A DNA stretch of 43,141 bases, from NCBI GenBank assembly GCA_902778585.1, contig CACYYD010000017.1:1-43141 (forward strand), written 5' to 3'. The stretch comes from an uncultured Eubacteriales bacterium. GTDB lineage: Bacteria; Bacillota; Clostridia; Peptostreptococcales; Anaerovoracaceae. This document shows positions 32,763 to 43,141 of this stretch, in pieces. Under the pieces are notes generated by a model. That model was not told the DNA's origin. It worked only from the letters and a program-made list of their open reading frames with translations, and did no database searches. Made by a program: the position numbers and the translations under genes. Position 1 is the first letter of the stretch. Each line of letters begins with the position of its first letter.

Positions 32763-32828
32763 TTAAGACTGGTCTTAACGGACGGGCGGGGCCCGTGCGT
32801 GAAGATATAAATATGAGGAGAGATCCTC
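32763..32828 (+). promoter_or_regulatory. Three small hairpins in the rplK leader
   Basis: TTAAGA/TCTTAA (32763-32778, loop CTGG), ACGGGC/GCCCGT (32782-32796, loop GGG) and GAGGA/TCCTC (32815-32828) occupy the 90-base gap between nusG and rplK. The position suits autogenous control by L1 or L11, or RNA processing; no T-run makes a terminator. Confidence 0.4.
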
Positions 32829-32844
32829 AGGAAAGGAGCAGACA

Positions 32845-33270
32845 ATGGCAAAGAAGATCGACGGCTATATCAAGCTTCAGATCCCTGCCGGAGCAGCAAC
32901 ACCTGCACCACCGGTTGGTCCGGCTCTCGGACAGAAGAGCGTCAACATCATGGACTTCTGCAAGCAGTTCAATGCAAGGACACAGGACCAGCAGGGAATG
33001 ATCATTCCTGTAGTTATCACAGTATACACAGACAGATCATTCGACTTCGTATGCAAGACTCCGCCGGCAGCAGTCCTCATCAAGAAGGCAGCTGGCATCG
33101 AGCACGCATCAGGCGTTCCTAACAAGGAAAAGGTCGCAAGCATCACGCTCGCACAGGCAGAAGAGATCGCAAAGACAAAGATGCCGGACCTCAATGCAGC
33201 ATCCCTCGAGGCAGCAGTAGACATGATCAAGGGAACAGCTCGCAGCATGGGAGTTACGGTAACTGAGTAA
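32845..33270 (+). CDS. rplK: 50S ribosomal protein L11
   Basis: This 141-residue protein forms the base of the ribosomal stalk and the GTPase-associated centre, binding 23S rRNA with L10. It has an N-terminal domain with the [21 protein letters not shown] signature region (Pro-rich at 22-27) and a C-terminal rRNA-binding domain from about 75. The length is exactly typical. AAAGGAG precedes the ATG. It is paired with rplA, as usual. Confidence 0.97.
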   Translation: MAKKIDGYIKLQIPAGAATPAPPVGPALGQKSVNIMDFCKQFNARTQDQQGMIIPVVITVYTDRSFDFVCKTPPAAVLIKKAAGIEHASGVPNKEKVASITLAQAEEIAKTKMPDLNAASLEAAVDMIKGTARSMGVTVTE

Positions 33271-33315
33271 TGACGTGGGAGGCTAACAGCCGATTGCACC
33301 ACAAGGAGGAATTTA

Positions 33316-34011
33316 ATGAAAAGATCAAAGAGATACGCAGAGCTTGCAAAGTCCTATGACAAGCACGAGCTCGTAGACGTAGCAACTGCTGTAAAGCAGA
33401 TCAAGAGCTTCGACAACGCGAAGTTCGACGAGACTGTTGAAATGCACTTCCGCCTCGGAGTAGACGGCAGACACGCAGACCAGCAGGTAAGAGGAGCTAT
33501 GGTTCTCCCTCACGGCACAGGTAAGACTAAGAAAGTCCTCGTTTTCGCGAAGGGACCTAAGGCAGAGGAAGCCACAGCAGCAGGCGCTGATTTCGTAGGC
33601 GCTGAGGACATGGCAGAGAAGATCCAGAAAGAGAACTGGTTCGAATTCGACGCTGTAGTAGCTACACCTGACATGATGGGCGTTGTAGGACGTCTCGGTA
33701 AGATCCTCGGACCTAGAGGACTCATGCCAAACCCTAAGTCGGGAACAGTCACTATGGACCTCACAAAAGCCCTTGAGGACATCAAGGCAGGTAAAGTTGA
33801 GTACAGACTTGACAAGGCTAACATCATTCACTGCATCATCGGCAAGAAGTCCTTCACAGAAGAGCAGCTGATCGAGAACGCTAACGCTCTCATCCAGGCT
33901 ATCGCAAAGGCTAAGCCGGCAGCAGCAAAGGGCCAGTACTTCAAGAGCATCAGCATCGCAGCTACGATGAGCCCTGGAGTAAAGATAAACCCTGCAACAG
34001 TTACCCTCTAG
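33316..34011 (+). CDS. rplA: 50S ribosomal protein L1
   Basis: This 231-residue protein binds 23S rRNA at the L1 stalk, helps release the E-site tRNA and often represses its own operon by binding the mRNA. The [23 protein letters not shown] region (signature around residues 120-143) is clear. The length is typical. AAGGAGG lies seven bases before the ATG. It is followed by a 209-base gap containing the L10 leader. Confidence 0.97.
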   Translation: MKRSKRYAELAKSYDKHELVDVATAVKQIKSFDNAKFDETVEMHFRLGVDGRHADQQVRGAMVLPHGTGKTKKVLVFAKGPKAEEATAAGADFVGAEDMAEKIQKENWFEFDAVVATPDMMGVVGRLGKILGPRGLMPNPKSGTVTMDLTKALEDIKAGKVEYRLDKANIIHCIIGKKSFTEEQLIENANALIQAIAKAKPAAAKGQYFKSISIAATMSPGVKINPATVTL

Positions 34012-34035
34012 TCTGAAAGACTGAAAAAACGAATA

Positions 34036-34192
34036 TCCAACCTAAGACAGCGGGTGCGAAAGCTTAATTTCCCGCCGAGGTACAATTCATAGATTTTGGA
34101 AACTTGTCCTGCCGCAAGGCAAGCACGTAGTACAAGATGGAATGTACCCCGCGCAAGGACAAGTTTTTACTTGTACCTACAGCATACTAGGC
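34036..34192 (+). promoter_or_regulatory. L10 leader (autoregulatory mRNA element of rplJ-rplL)
   Basis: CCTAAGACAG followed by GCGGG (34050-34054) pairing with CCCGC (34071-34075) and then CGAGGT matches the conserved L10-binding core. AGGTACAA (34078-34085) can pair with TTGTACCT (34171-34178), and AAACTTGTCC (34100-34109) with GGACAAGTTT (34157-34166) followed by T's as an attenuator-like terminator. CTTGTAC (34170-34176) can alternatively pair with GTACAAG (34130-34136). This supports autogenous control by the L10-L7/L12 complex, known in Firmicutes. Confidence 0.88.
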
Positions 34193-34220
34193 GAAGGGAT
34201 ATCGCCGGAAAGGAGAAATA

Positions 34221-34718
34221 ATGTCTGTAGAAGCAAAAGCAGCAAAACAGATCATCATCGACGAGATCAAGGATAAGTTTGACAAAGCCGGTTCCGTAGT
34301 TGCCGTTGATTATCTGGGACTCACTGTAGCCGAGGCTGACAAGATGAGAGCAGAGCTCCGTAAGGAAGGCGTCGACTTCACAGTATATAAAAACACACTG
34401 ATCAAGAGAGCGATCGACGGAAGCGATTTCGCCGGCCTCGCTGACGGTGACACTCTTAAGGGCTCGACAGCTCTCGCATTCAGCGGAGACGATGTCACAG
34501 CCGGAGCAAGAGTTATCGCAAAGGCCATCAAGGATTACAAGAAGATGGCATTCAAGGGCGGCGTTGTAGAAGGAGCAGTATACGACAAGGCTCAGATCGA
34601 AGAGTTCGCAACAATTCCGGGCAGAGACGTACTCATCGCACGTTTCATGGGAAGCATCCAGAGCCCGATGACAAAGCTGGCTCTCACACTCAAGGCTATC
34701 GCAGAGAAAGGCGAGTAA
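34221..34718 (+). CDS. rplJ: 50S ribosomal protein L10
   Basis: This 165-residue protein anchors L7/L12 dimers to the ribosomal stalk. The rRNA-binding N-terminal domain includes VAVDYLGLTVAEADKMRAELRKEG and YKNTLIKRAI (about residue 50); the C-terminal helix carries the L12 dimer sites. The length is normal. AAAGGAG precedes the ATG. Expression is probably limited by the leader directly upstream. Confidence 0.97.
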   Translation: MSVEAKAAKQIIIDEIKDKFDKAGSVVAVDYLGLTVAEADKMRAELRKEGVDFTVYKNTLIKRAIDGSDFAGLADGDTLKGSTALAFSGDDVTAGARVIAKAIKDYKKMAFKGGVVEGAVYDKAQIEEFATIPGRDVLIARFMGSIQSPMTKLALTLKAIAEKGE

Positions 34719-34747
34719 GCTGAAACATTAATCAGATTTTAAGCACC

Positions 34748-34761
34748 GGGTCAAAGGACCC
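34748..34761 (+). promoter_or_regulatory. Small hairpin between rplJ and rplL
   Basis: GGGTC (34748-34752) pairs with GACCC (34757-34761) around AAAG in the 70-base gap. It may affect mRNA stability or the L10:L12 ratio; it is not a terminator. Confidence 0.35.
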
Positions 34762-34788
34762 ATCCAGTTCAGAAAAAGGAGAAATAAA

Positions 34789-35151
34789 ATGGATAAGGAA
34801 AAAATCATCGAGGCTCTGAAGAGCATGAGCATTCTTGAGATCAACGAGCTGGTAAAGGCTCTTGAAGAGGAATTCGGCGTTTCCGCAGTAGCAGTTGCAG
34901 CACCTGCAGCAGGCGGCGCAGCAGCAGAAGAGGAAGAGAAGAGCGATTTCAACGTAGTCCTCAAGGAGATCGGACAGGAAAAGATCAAGGTTATCAAGGC
35001 TGTAAGAGAAGCTACAGGTCTTGGTCTGAAGGAAGCAAAGGAGCTCGTAGACTCCGCTCCAGCTACAATCAAGGAAGGCGTACTGCCTGACGAAGCTAAC
35101 GCTCTGAAGGAAGCTCTCGAAGCAGTAGGAGCTGTTGTCGAACTCCAGTAA
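34789..35151 (+). CDS. rplL: 50S ribosomal protein L7/L12
   Basis: This 120-residue stalk protein recruits translational GTPases. It has an N-terminal dimerisation domain (1-33), a flexible Ala/Gly-rich hinge (about 37-50, [14 protein letters not shown]) and the C-terminal factor-binding domain with [20 protein letters not shown]. The length is typical. AAAAAGGAG lies before the ATG. It precedes rpoB after 201 bases that hold two hairpins. Confidence 0.97.
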   Translation: MDKEKIIEALKSMSILEINELVKALEEEFGVSAVAVAAPAAGGAAAEEEEKSDFNVVLKEIGQEKIKVIKAVREATGLGLKEAKELVDSAPATIKEGVLPDEANALKEALEAVGAVVELQ

Positions 35152-35169
35152 GTTTGATGAACATACCAT

Positions 35170-35270
35170 GGTGCGGGCACGTATCCCGCACCAAGATTAT
35201 GAACAAATTGGACCGTGCGATATCGGCCCGAACCTCGCAATAAAATGAGCCCCGGCTATCGAGGCTCATT
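35170..35270 (+). promoter_or_regulatory. Two hairpins between rplL and rpoB
   Basis: GGTGCGGG (35170-35177) pairs perfectly with CCCGCACC (35185-35192). AATGAGCCCCG (35244-35254) pairs with CGAGGCTCATT (35260-35270) with one mismatch. Neither is followed by a real T-run, so they fit a partial attenuator or an RNase processing site that sets rpoBC expression below rplJL rather than a full terminator. Confidence 0.5.
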
Positions 35271-35352
35271 TCGCGCGTTTACGGGAGACGTTTTTAAGGC
35301 GTTTTTCACTGAAAATCCTGTATTTTTGCAAAAACATAAGGAGAAAAAAGCA

Positions 35353-38300
35353 ATGCCAACACCAGTAAAAGTTGGAAGAAAAGAGCGTATGACTTTCGCC
35401 AAGATCCATGAGGTTTGCGAGATGCCTAACCTCATCGATGTACAGACAAAGTCCTACAAGTGGTTTGTCGAGGAGGGCCTCGGAGAGGTTCTCGACGATG
35501 TTTCGCCTATCCGCGATACGACAAACACTCTCAGCCTTGAGTTTGCAGATTATCATTTCTCCGACACTCCTAAGTATGACCAGGAGGAGTGCAAGGAGAG
35601 AGATGCCACATACGCTACAGCTCTGACCGTAAAGGTAAGACTGATCAACCGTGACACCGGTGAGATCAAGGAGCAGGACGTATTCATGGGAGATTTCCCT
35701 CTCATGACAGAGAAGGGCACATTCGTCTACAACGGAGCCGAGAGAGCCATCGTTACGCAGATGGTACGTTCGCCGGGACCGTACTTTGATGTCGCGACAG
35801 ACAAGTCCAACCAGAAGCTGTTCAGCTCGCAGGTCATCCCTAACAGAGGTGCATGGCTCGAGTACGAGACAGATTCGCAGGGCATTCTGTATGTCAGAGT
35901 CGACAGAACGAGAAAGCAGCCGCTCACATCGTTCCTCAGAGCTCTCGGCATCATCGATCCGGAAGCACTTGCCCTCAGCAGCAATGAGGACATCATCGCT
36001 ATCTTCGGCGAGGACGACAGACTGCTTCGTACGCTCGAAAAAGACACAACAAAGAACAGCGCAGAAGGTCTCAGAGAACTTTACAGAAGACTGAGACCGG
36101 GAGAGCCGCCAACAGTTGAGAACGCAAGATCCATGCTGATGGCCCTGCTCTTCGACGAGAGGCGCTATGACCTCGCCAAGGTAGGCAGGTTCAAGTACAA
36201 CCGCAAGCTCGGACTTCACGACAGACTCGTAGATGCAGTCGCTGCAGAGGATATCATCGACCCTAACACAGGCGAGATCCTAGTAGAGAAGGACGGAGCT
36301 ATCTCCAGATCCATGGCCATGGTCATCGAGGATGCCGGCGTCAAGTCGGTACTGGTTTACTCGAAGAATGAGGAAGACCAGTCCGAGAACGGCCCTACAA
36401 AGGTCACAAAGGTCATCGGAAACAACTTCGTAGATCCTGCAAAGTATCTGGATATGGACCTCACTCCGTACAAGCTGTCGGAGAAGGTATTCTATCCTGT
36501 CCTGATGGACATCATCGAGCAGGCAGGCGGAGACGAGGACAAGCTGAAGGCTGCCATCGCAAACAGAAAGAAGGAGCTCAGCCCTAAGCACATCATCCTC
36601 GAGGACATCATCGCTTCGATCAGCTATCTGATCAACCTCGGAAACGGCATCGGCGAGACAGACGACATCGACCACCTGAGCAACAGACGTCTCAAGACGG
36701 TCGGCGAGCTTCTGCAGAACCAGTGCAGGATCGGATTCGCGAGAATGGAGAAGACTATCAGGGAGAGAATGACCACTGAGAACTCGACTCCTCAGCAGCT
36801 GATCAACATCAGGCCTGTAACGGCAGCCATAAAGGAGTTCTTCGGATCATCCCAGCTGTCGCAGTTTATGGACCAGAACAACCCGCTGGCAGAACTTACT
36901 CACAAGAGAAGACTGTCGGCTCTCGGACCTGGCGGACTTTCGAGAGAAAGAGCCGGCATGGAGGTAAGAGACGTACACTACTCCCATTACGGACGTATGT
37001 GCCCGATCGAGACTCCTGAAGGTCCTAACATCGGACTTATCGGTTCGCTCACAACTTACGGAATCATCAACCAGTACGGATTCATCGAGACACCGTACCG
37101 CAAGGTCGACAAGGAAAAGGGCATCGTCACGACTGACGTTGAGTACCTTGCCGCTGCTGATGAGGACCTCATGATCGTAGCACAGGCCAACGAGCCGCTC
37201 GACGCAGAGGGCCACTTCGTAAACAACAAGGTAGCCGTAAGAGGAATCAAGGGTGAGATCACCATGGTTCCTAAGACAGAAGTCGACTACATGGACGTAT
37301 CCCCTAAGCAGGTAGTATCGGTCGCTACAGCTATGATCCCGTTCCTCGAGAACGACGACGCTAACCGTGCCCTGATGGGATCCAACATGCAGAGACAGGC
37401 TGTTCCTCTGCTCGTTACCGAGGCGCCTTATGTAGGCACAGGTATCGAGTACAAGGCTGCATGCGACTCCGGCGCTGTAGTGCTCTGCAAGCACGCCGGT
37501 ACTGTATCCTTCGTTGACGCTAACTACGTCAGGATCACAAGAGACGATGACGGAACAGTCGACGAGTACAAGATGCTCAAGTTCAAGCGTTCCAACCAGG
37601 GTACATGCATCAACCAGAGACCTATCGTCGCTTACGGTGAGCACCTCGAGGCAGGCGAAGTCGTAGCTGACGGTCCGTCCACAAGCATGGGCGAGATCTC
37701 TCTCGGAAAGAACCTCCTCATCGGATTCATGACCTGGGAAGGCTACAACTACGAGGACGCTATCATCCTCAACGAAAGACTCCTCATGGACGACGTACTG
37801 ACATCGCTCCACATCGAGAAGCACGAGTGCGAGGCAAGAGACACCAAGCTCGGACCTGAAGAGATCACAAGAGACATCCCGAACCTCCCTGGCGATATGC
37901 TCAAGGAGCTGGATGAAGATGGTATCGTAAGGATCGGAGCCGAGGTCAAGTCGAACGACATCCTCGTCGGAAAGCTGACCCCGAAGAGCGAGACAGACCT
38001 CACACCGGAAGCAAGGATGCTCCGCGCCATCTTCGGCGAGAAGTCCAAGGAAGTAAGGGATTCGTCCCTCAAACTGCCTCACGGTGAAGAGGGTATCGTC
38101 ATCGACGTAAGAGTCTTTGACAAGTCCAACAGCACAGAGCTCCCGCCGGGAGTAAACAAGATCGTAAGAGTCTACGTTGCAACAAAGAGAAAGATCAACG
38201 TAGGTGACAAGATGGCGGGCCGCCACGGAAACAAGGGTGTTATCTCGAGGATCCTCCCTCAGGAAGACATGCCATTCAAGGAAGACGGCGAACCGCTGCA

Positions 38301-39210
38301 GGTAATGCTTAACCCTCTGGGCGTACCGTCCCGAATGAACGTAGGACAGGTACTCGAGGTACATCTGGGACTCGCTGCGAAGTCGAAGGGATGGTACATC
38401 TCGACACCGGTATTCGACGGAGCGCATGAGAGCGACGTTATCCAGCTCCTCAAGGAAGAGGGTTACCCTGAGACAGGTAAGCTGAGACTCAGAGACGGAC
38501 GTACAGGCGAGTACTTCGACAGCCCTGTAACAGTAGGCTACATGTACATGCTCAAGCTGCACCATCTGGTAGACGACAAGATCCACGCCAGATCGACAGG
38601 CCCGTACTCACTGGTAACACAGCAGCCTCTCGGCGGTAAGGCACAGTTCGGAGGCCAGAGATTCGGAGAGATGGAGGTGTGGGCACTCGAAGCTTACGGT
38701 GCAGCGTACACTCTCCAGGAGATCCTGACCGTCAAGTCCGACGATATCATCGGACGTACAAAGACATACGAATCCATCATCAACGGAGTCAACATCCCTG
38801 AGCCGGGTATCCCTGAATCCTTCAAGGTACTCATCAAGGAACTGCAGGCTCTTGCTCTCGACATCAGGACTAAGGCCGGTGACGACAGCGAGATCAAGAT
38901 CAGAGAGACTTCTGAGTATGACGGAGCGCTTACATTCGACAGAATGCTGAGCGAGAATGACAGAAGGGCCGAGCGCGAGAGAAGAGAGATGGAGCAGGAT
39001 GCTGAGGCGGCCGAGAGGTCTGCCGAGATCAATGCTGCAGAGTCGGATGACTTTGATGTTGACGACATCTCCGCGATGATAGAGGCCATGGCCATGGCCG
39101 GCAACGCTCCAGCGGAGCCTGACATGGACCTTACGGAAGCTGTAGAAATGGACAGCCTTGAAGACCTGGCGGAAGCCGAGGCCGGTCAGCTGTTCGAGGA
39201 TGAAGAGTAA
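35353..39210 (+). CDS. rpoB: RNA polymerase beta subunit
   Basis: This 1285-residue protein forms, with beta', the catalytic cleft of RNA polymerase. The rifampicin-binding cluster starts at F496 ([15 protein letters not shown]) and shows the sensitive residues Asp507, His517 and Ser522 (E. coli 516, 526 and 531). The [10 protein letters not shown] and [22 protein letters not shown] regions are intact, and a roughly 100-residue acidic C-terminal tail follows. The start at 35353 has AAGGAG upstream and matches beta N-termini; 46 more open codons upstream lie over the hairpins and are rejected. Confidence 0.97.
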   Translation: MPTPVKVGRKERMTFAKIHEVCEMPNLIDVQTKSYKWFVEEGLGEVLDDVSPIRDTTNTLSLEFADYHFSDTPKYDQEECKERDATYATALTVKVRLINRDTGEIKEQDVFMGDFPLMTEKGTFVYNGAERAIVTQMVRSPGPYFDVATDKSNQKLFSSQVIPNRGAWLEYETDSQGILYVRVDRTRKQPLTSFLRALGIIDPEALALSSNEDIIAIFGEDDRLLRTLEKDTTKNSAEGLRELYRRLRPGEPPTVENARSMLMALLFDERRYDLAKVGRFKYNRKLGLHDRLVDAVAAEDIIDPNTGEILVEKDGAISRSMAMVIEDAGVKSVLVYSKNEEDQSENGPTKVTKVIGNNFVDPAKYLDMDLTPYKLSEKVFYPVLMDIIEQAGGDEDKLKAAIANRKKELSPKHIILEDIIASISYLINLGNGIGETDDIDHLSNRRLKTVGELLQNQCRIGFARMEKTIRERMTTENSTPQQLINIRPVTAAIKEFFGSSQLSQFMDQNNPLAELTHKRRLSALGPGGLSRERAGMEVRDVHYSHYGRMCPIETPEGPNIGLIGSLTTYGIINQYGFIETPYRKVDKEKGIVTTDVEYLAAADEDLMIVAQANEPLDAEGHFVNNKVAVRGIKGEITMVPKTEVDYMDVSPKQVVSVATAMIPFLENDDANRALMGSNMQRQAVPLLVTEAPYVGTGIEYKAACDSGAVVLCKHAGTVSFVDANYVRITRDDDGTVDEYKMLKFKRSNQGTCINQRPIVAYGEHLEAGEVVADGPSTSMGEISLGKNLLIGFMTWEGYNYEDAIILNERLLMDDVLTSLHIEKHECEARDTKLGPEEITRDIPNLPGDMLKELDEDGIVRIGAEVKSNDILVGKLTPKSETDLTPEARMLRAIFGEKSKEVRDSSLKLPHGEEGIVIDVRVFDKSNSTELPPGVNKIVRVYVATKRKINVGDKMAGRHGNKGVISRILPQEDMPFKEDGEPLQVMLNPLGVPSRMNVGQVLEVHLGLAAKSKGWYISTPVFDGAHESDVIQLLKEEGYPETGKLRLRDGRTGEYFDSPVTVGYMYMLKLHHLVDDKIHARSTGPYSLVTQQPLGGKAQFGGQRFGEMEVWALEAYGAAYTLQEILTVKSDDIIGRTKTYESIINGVNIPEPGIPESFKVLIKELQALALDIRTKAGDDSEIKIRETSEYDGALTFDRMLSENDRRAERERREMEQDAEAAERSAEINAAESDDFDVDDISAMIEAMAMAGNAPAEPDMDLTEAVEMDSLEDLAEAEAGQLFEDEE

Positions 39211-39230
39211 GAAAGGGGAGGAGATATATC

Positions 39231-42887
<3,657 letters not shown>

Positions 42888-42898
42888 TTAAGAATGAG

Positions 42899-42935
42899 TG
42901 TGCGGGCAGCTAAAACTGCCCGCACATCTTGCTCG
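42899..42935 (+). terminator. Probable terminator after rpoC
   Basis: A perfect 11-pair stem (42899-42909 with 42916-42926, loop CTAAAA) lies 11 bases past the rpoC stop. The tail TCTTGCTCGC is poor in T, so termination may be incomplete. Confidence 0.6.
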
Positions 42936-42952
42936 CGCAAAAAACCACAAAA

Positions 42953-43011
42953 AGCGCTGAACCGATTGACATAACGGGGTTCTCCGAGTAAAATATGATG
43001 GTTCGAGCGCT
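42953..43011 (+). promoter_or_regulatory. Promoter of rpsL flanked by an inverted repeat
   Basis: TTGACA (42966-42971), a 17-base spacer and TAAAAT (42989-42994) form a near-consensus promoter. It lies between AGCGCTGAACC (42953-42963) and GGTTCGAGCGCT (43000-43011), which are complementary except for one extra base. The right arm falls at the predicted start site near 43001. Confidence 0.8.
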
Positions 43012-43056
43012 ATTTTTGTGCCCGAATTAAAAAATACTTAAGGAAAGGAGAAAAGA

Positions 43057-43141
43057 ATGCCTACAATTAACCAGTTAGTACGTCAGGGCAGACAGAGCTC
43101 GGTAAAGAAGTCGACAGCTCCTGCACTCGGTAAGAACATGA
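43057..43141 (+). CDS. rpsL: 30S ribosomal protein S12 (partial, cut by window end)
   Basis: The first 28 codons, beginning [13 protein letters not shown], match the universal S12 N-terminus; S12 is part of the decoding centre. AAAGGAG lies six to seven bases before the ATG. It should begin the rpsL-rpsG-fusA-tuf operon, which continues beyond the window. It has its own promoter. Confidence 0.95.
   Translation, partial: MPTINQLVRQGRQSSVKKSTAPALGKNM

Noticed and set aside
35170..35192. Full terminator between rplL and rpoB
   Set aside because: The stem is perfect but is followed by AAGATTATGAAC with no T-run, and rpoB has no clear promoter of its own, so complete termination would silence it.
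35215..35352. 46-codon N-terminal extension of RpoB
   Set aside because: The stretch lies over two hairpins and lacks family similarity. The ATG at 35353 has a good AAGGAG and matches beta-subunit starts.
43000..43014. tRNA-like GGTTCGA motif
   Set aside because: Only the T-loop-like string is present; no acceptor, D or anticodon stems can be formed around it.

Overview
The window is a conserved chromosomal core from a Gram-positive bacterium of the Firmicutes, most likely class Clostridia; the exact family is a guess. The call rests on gene order (radA, carD-like, ispD/F, proS, cysS, mrnC, rlmB, rpmG-secE-nusG-rplK-rplA-rplJ-rplL-rpoB-rpoC, rpsL), strong AGGAGG-type ribosome binding sites, an L10 leader and a monoderm-type two-component system. 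I see no insertion sequence, prophage, CRISPR array, rRNA or tRNA gene.

Layout. Left part (1-9129): deoD (minus) is divergent from asnS; a 283-base structured intergenic stretch precedes an EF-G-like GTPase gene whose catalytic histidine is replaced; then come an orphan lipoprotein and, on the minus strand, an operon of response regulator, histidine kinase and radA. Middle (9236-17508): two strong tandem promoters drive a CarD-like RNA polymerase-binding protein, a fused IspD-IspF isoprenoid enzyme and ProS; then a two-gene chromate-type transporter, CysS, an array of five ~63-base tandem hairpins, ThyA and mini-RNase III, closed by a terminator.

Region 17698-23092 is a tightly packed operon: pgeF, an MFS transporter, folA, sdaAB, sdaAA and rlmB. 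Region 23112-31505 is a complete ten-gene histidine operon (hisZ-G-D-C-B-H-A-F-IE-K) with its own promoter. These two blocks sit inside the usual cysS-mrnC-rlmB-sigH-rpmG backbone; sigH and yacP, common at this spot in relatives, are absent here.

The right part (31516-43141) is the secE-nusG/ribosomal protein/RNA polymerase superoperon starting at a near-consensus promoter. It contains an L10 leader before rplJ-rplL and hairpins between rplL and rpoB, and the start of rpsL follows behind its own promoter.

Most unusual: the EF-G paralogue lacking the catalytic His together with the multi-hairpin RNA in front of it; the tandem hairpin array before thyA; a 13-base dyad shared by two divergent promoter regions; and a shared extended -10 sequence at three promoters. 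Codon use differs sharply between highly expressed genes (ATC, AGA, ACA) and metabolic genes (many ATA, AGG, GGG), fitting selection for translation rather than recent transfer.
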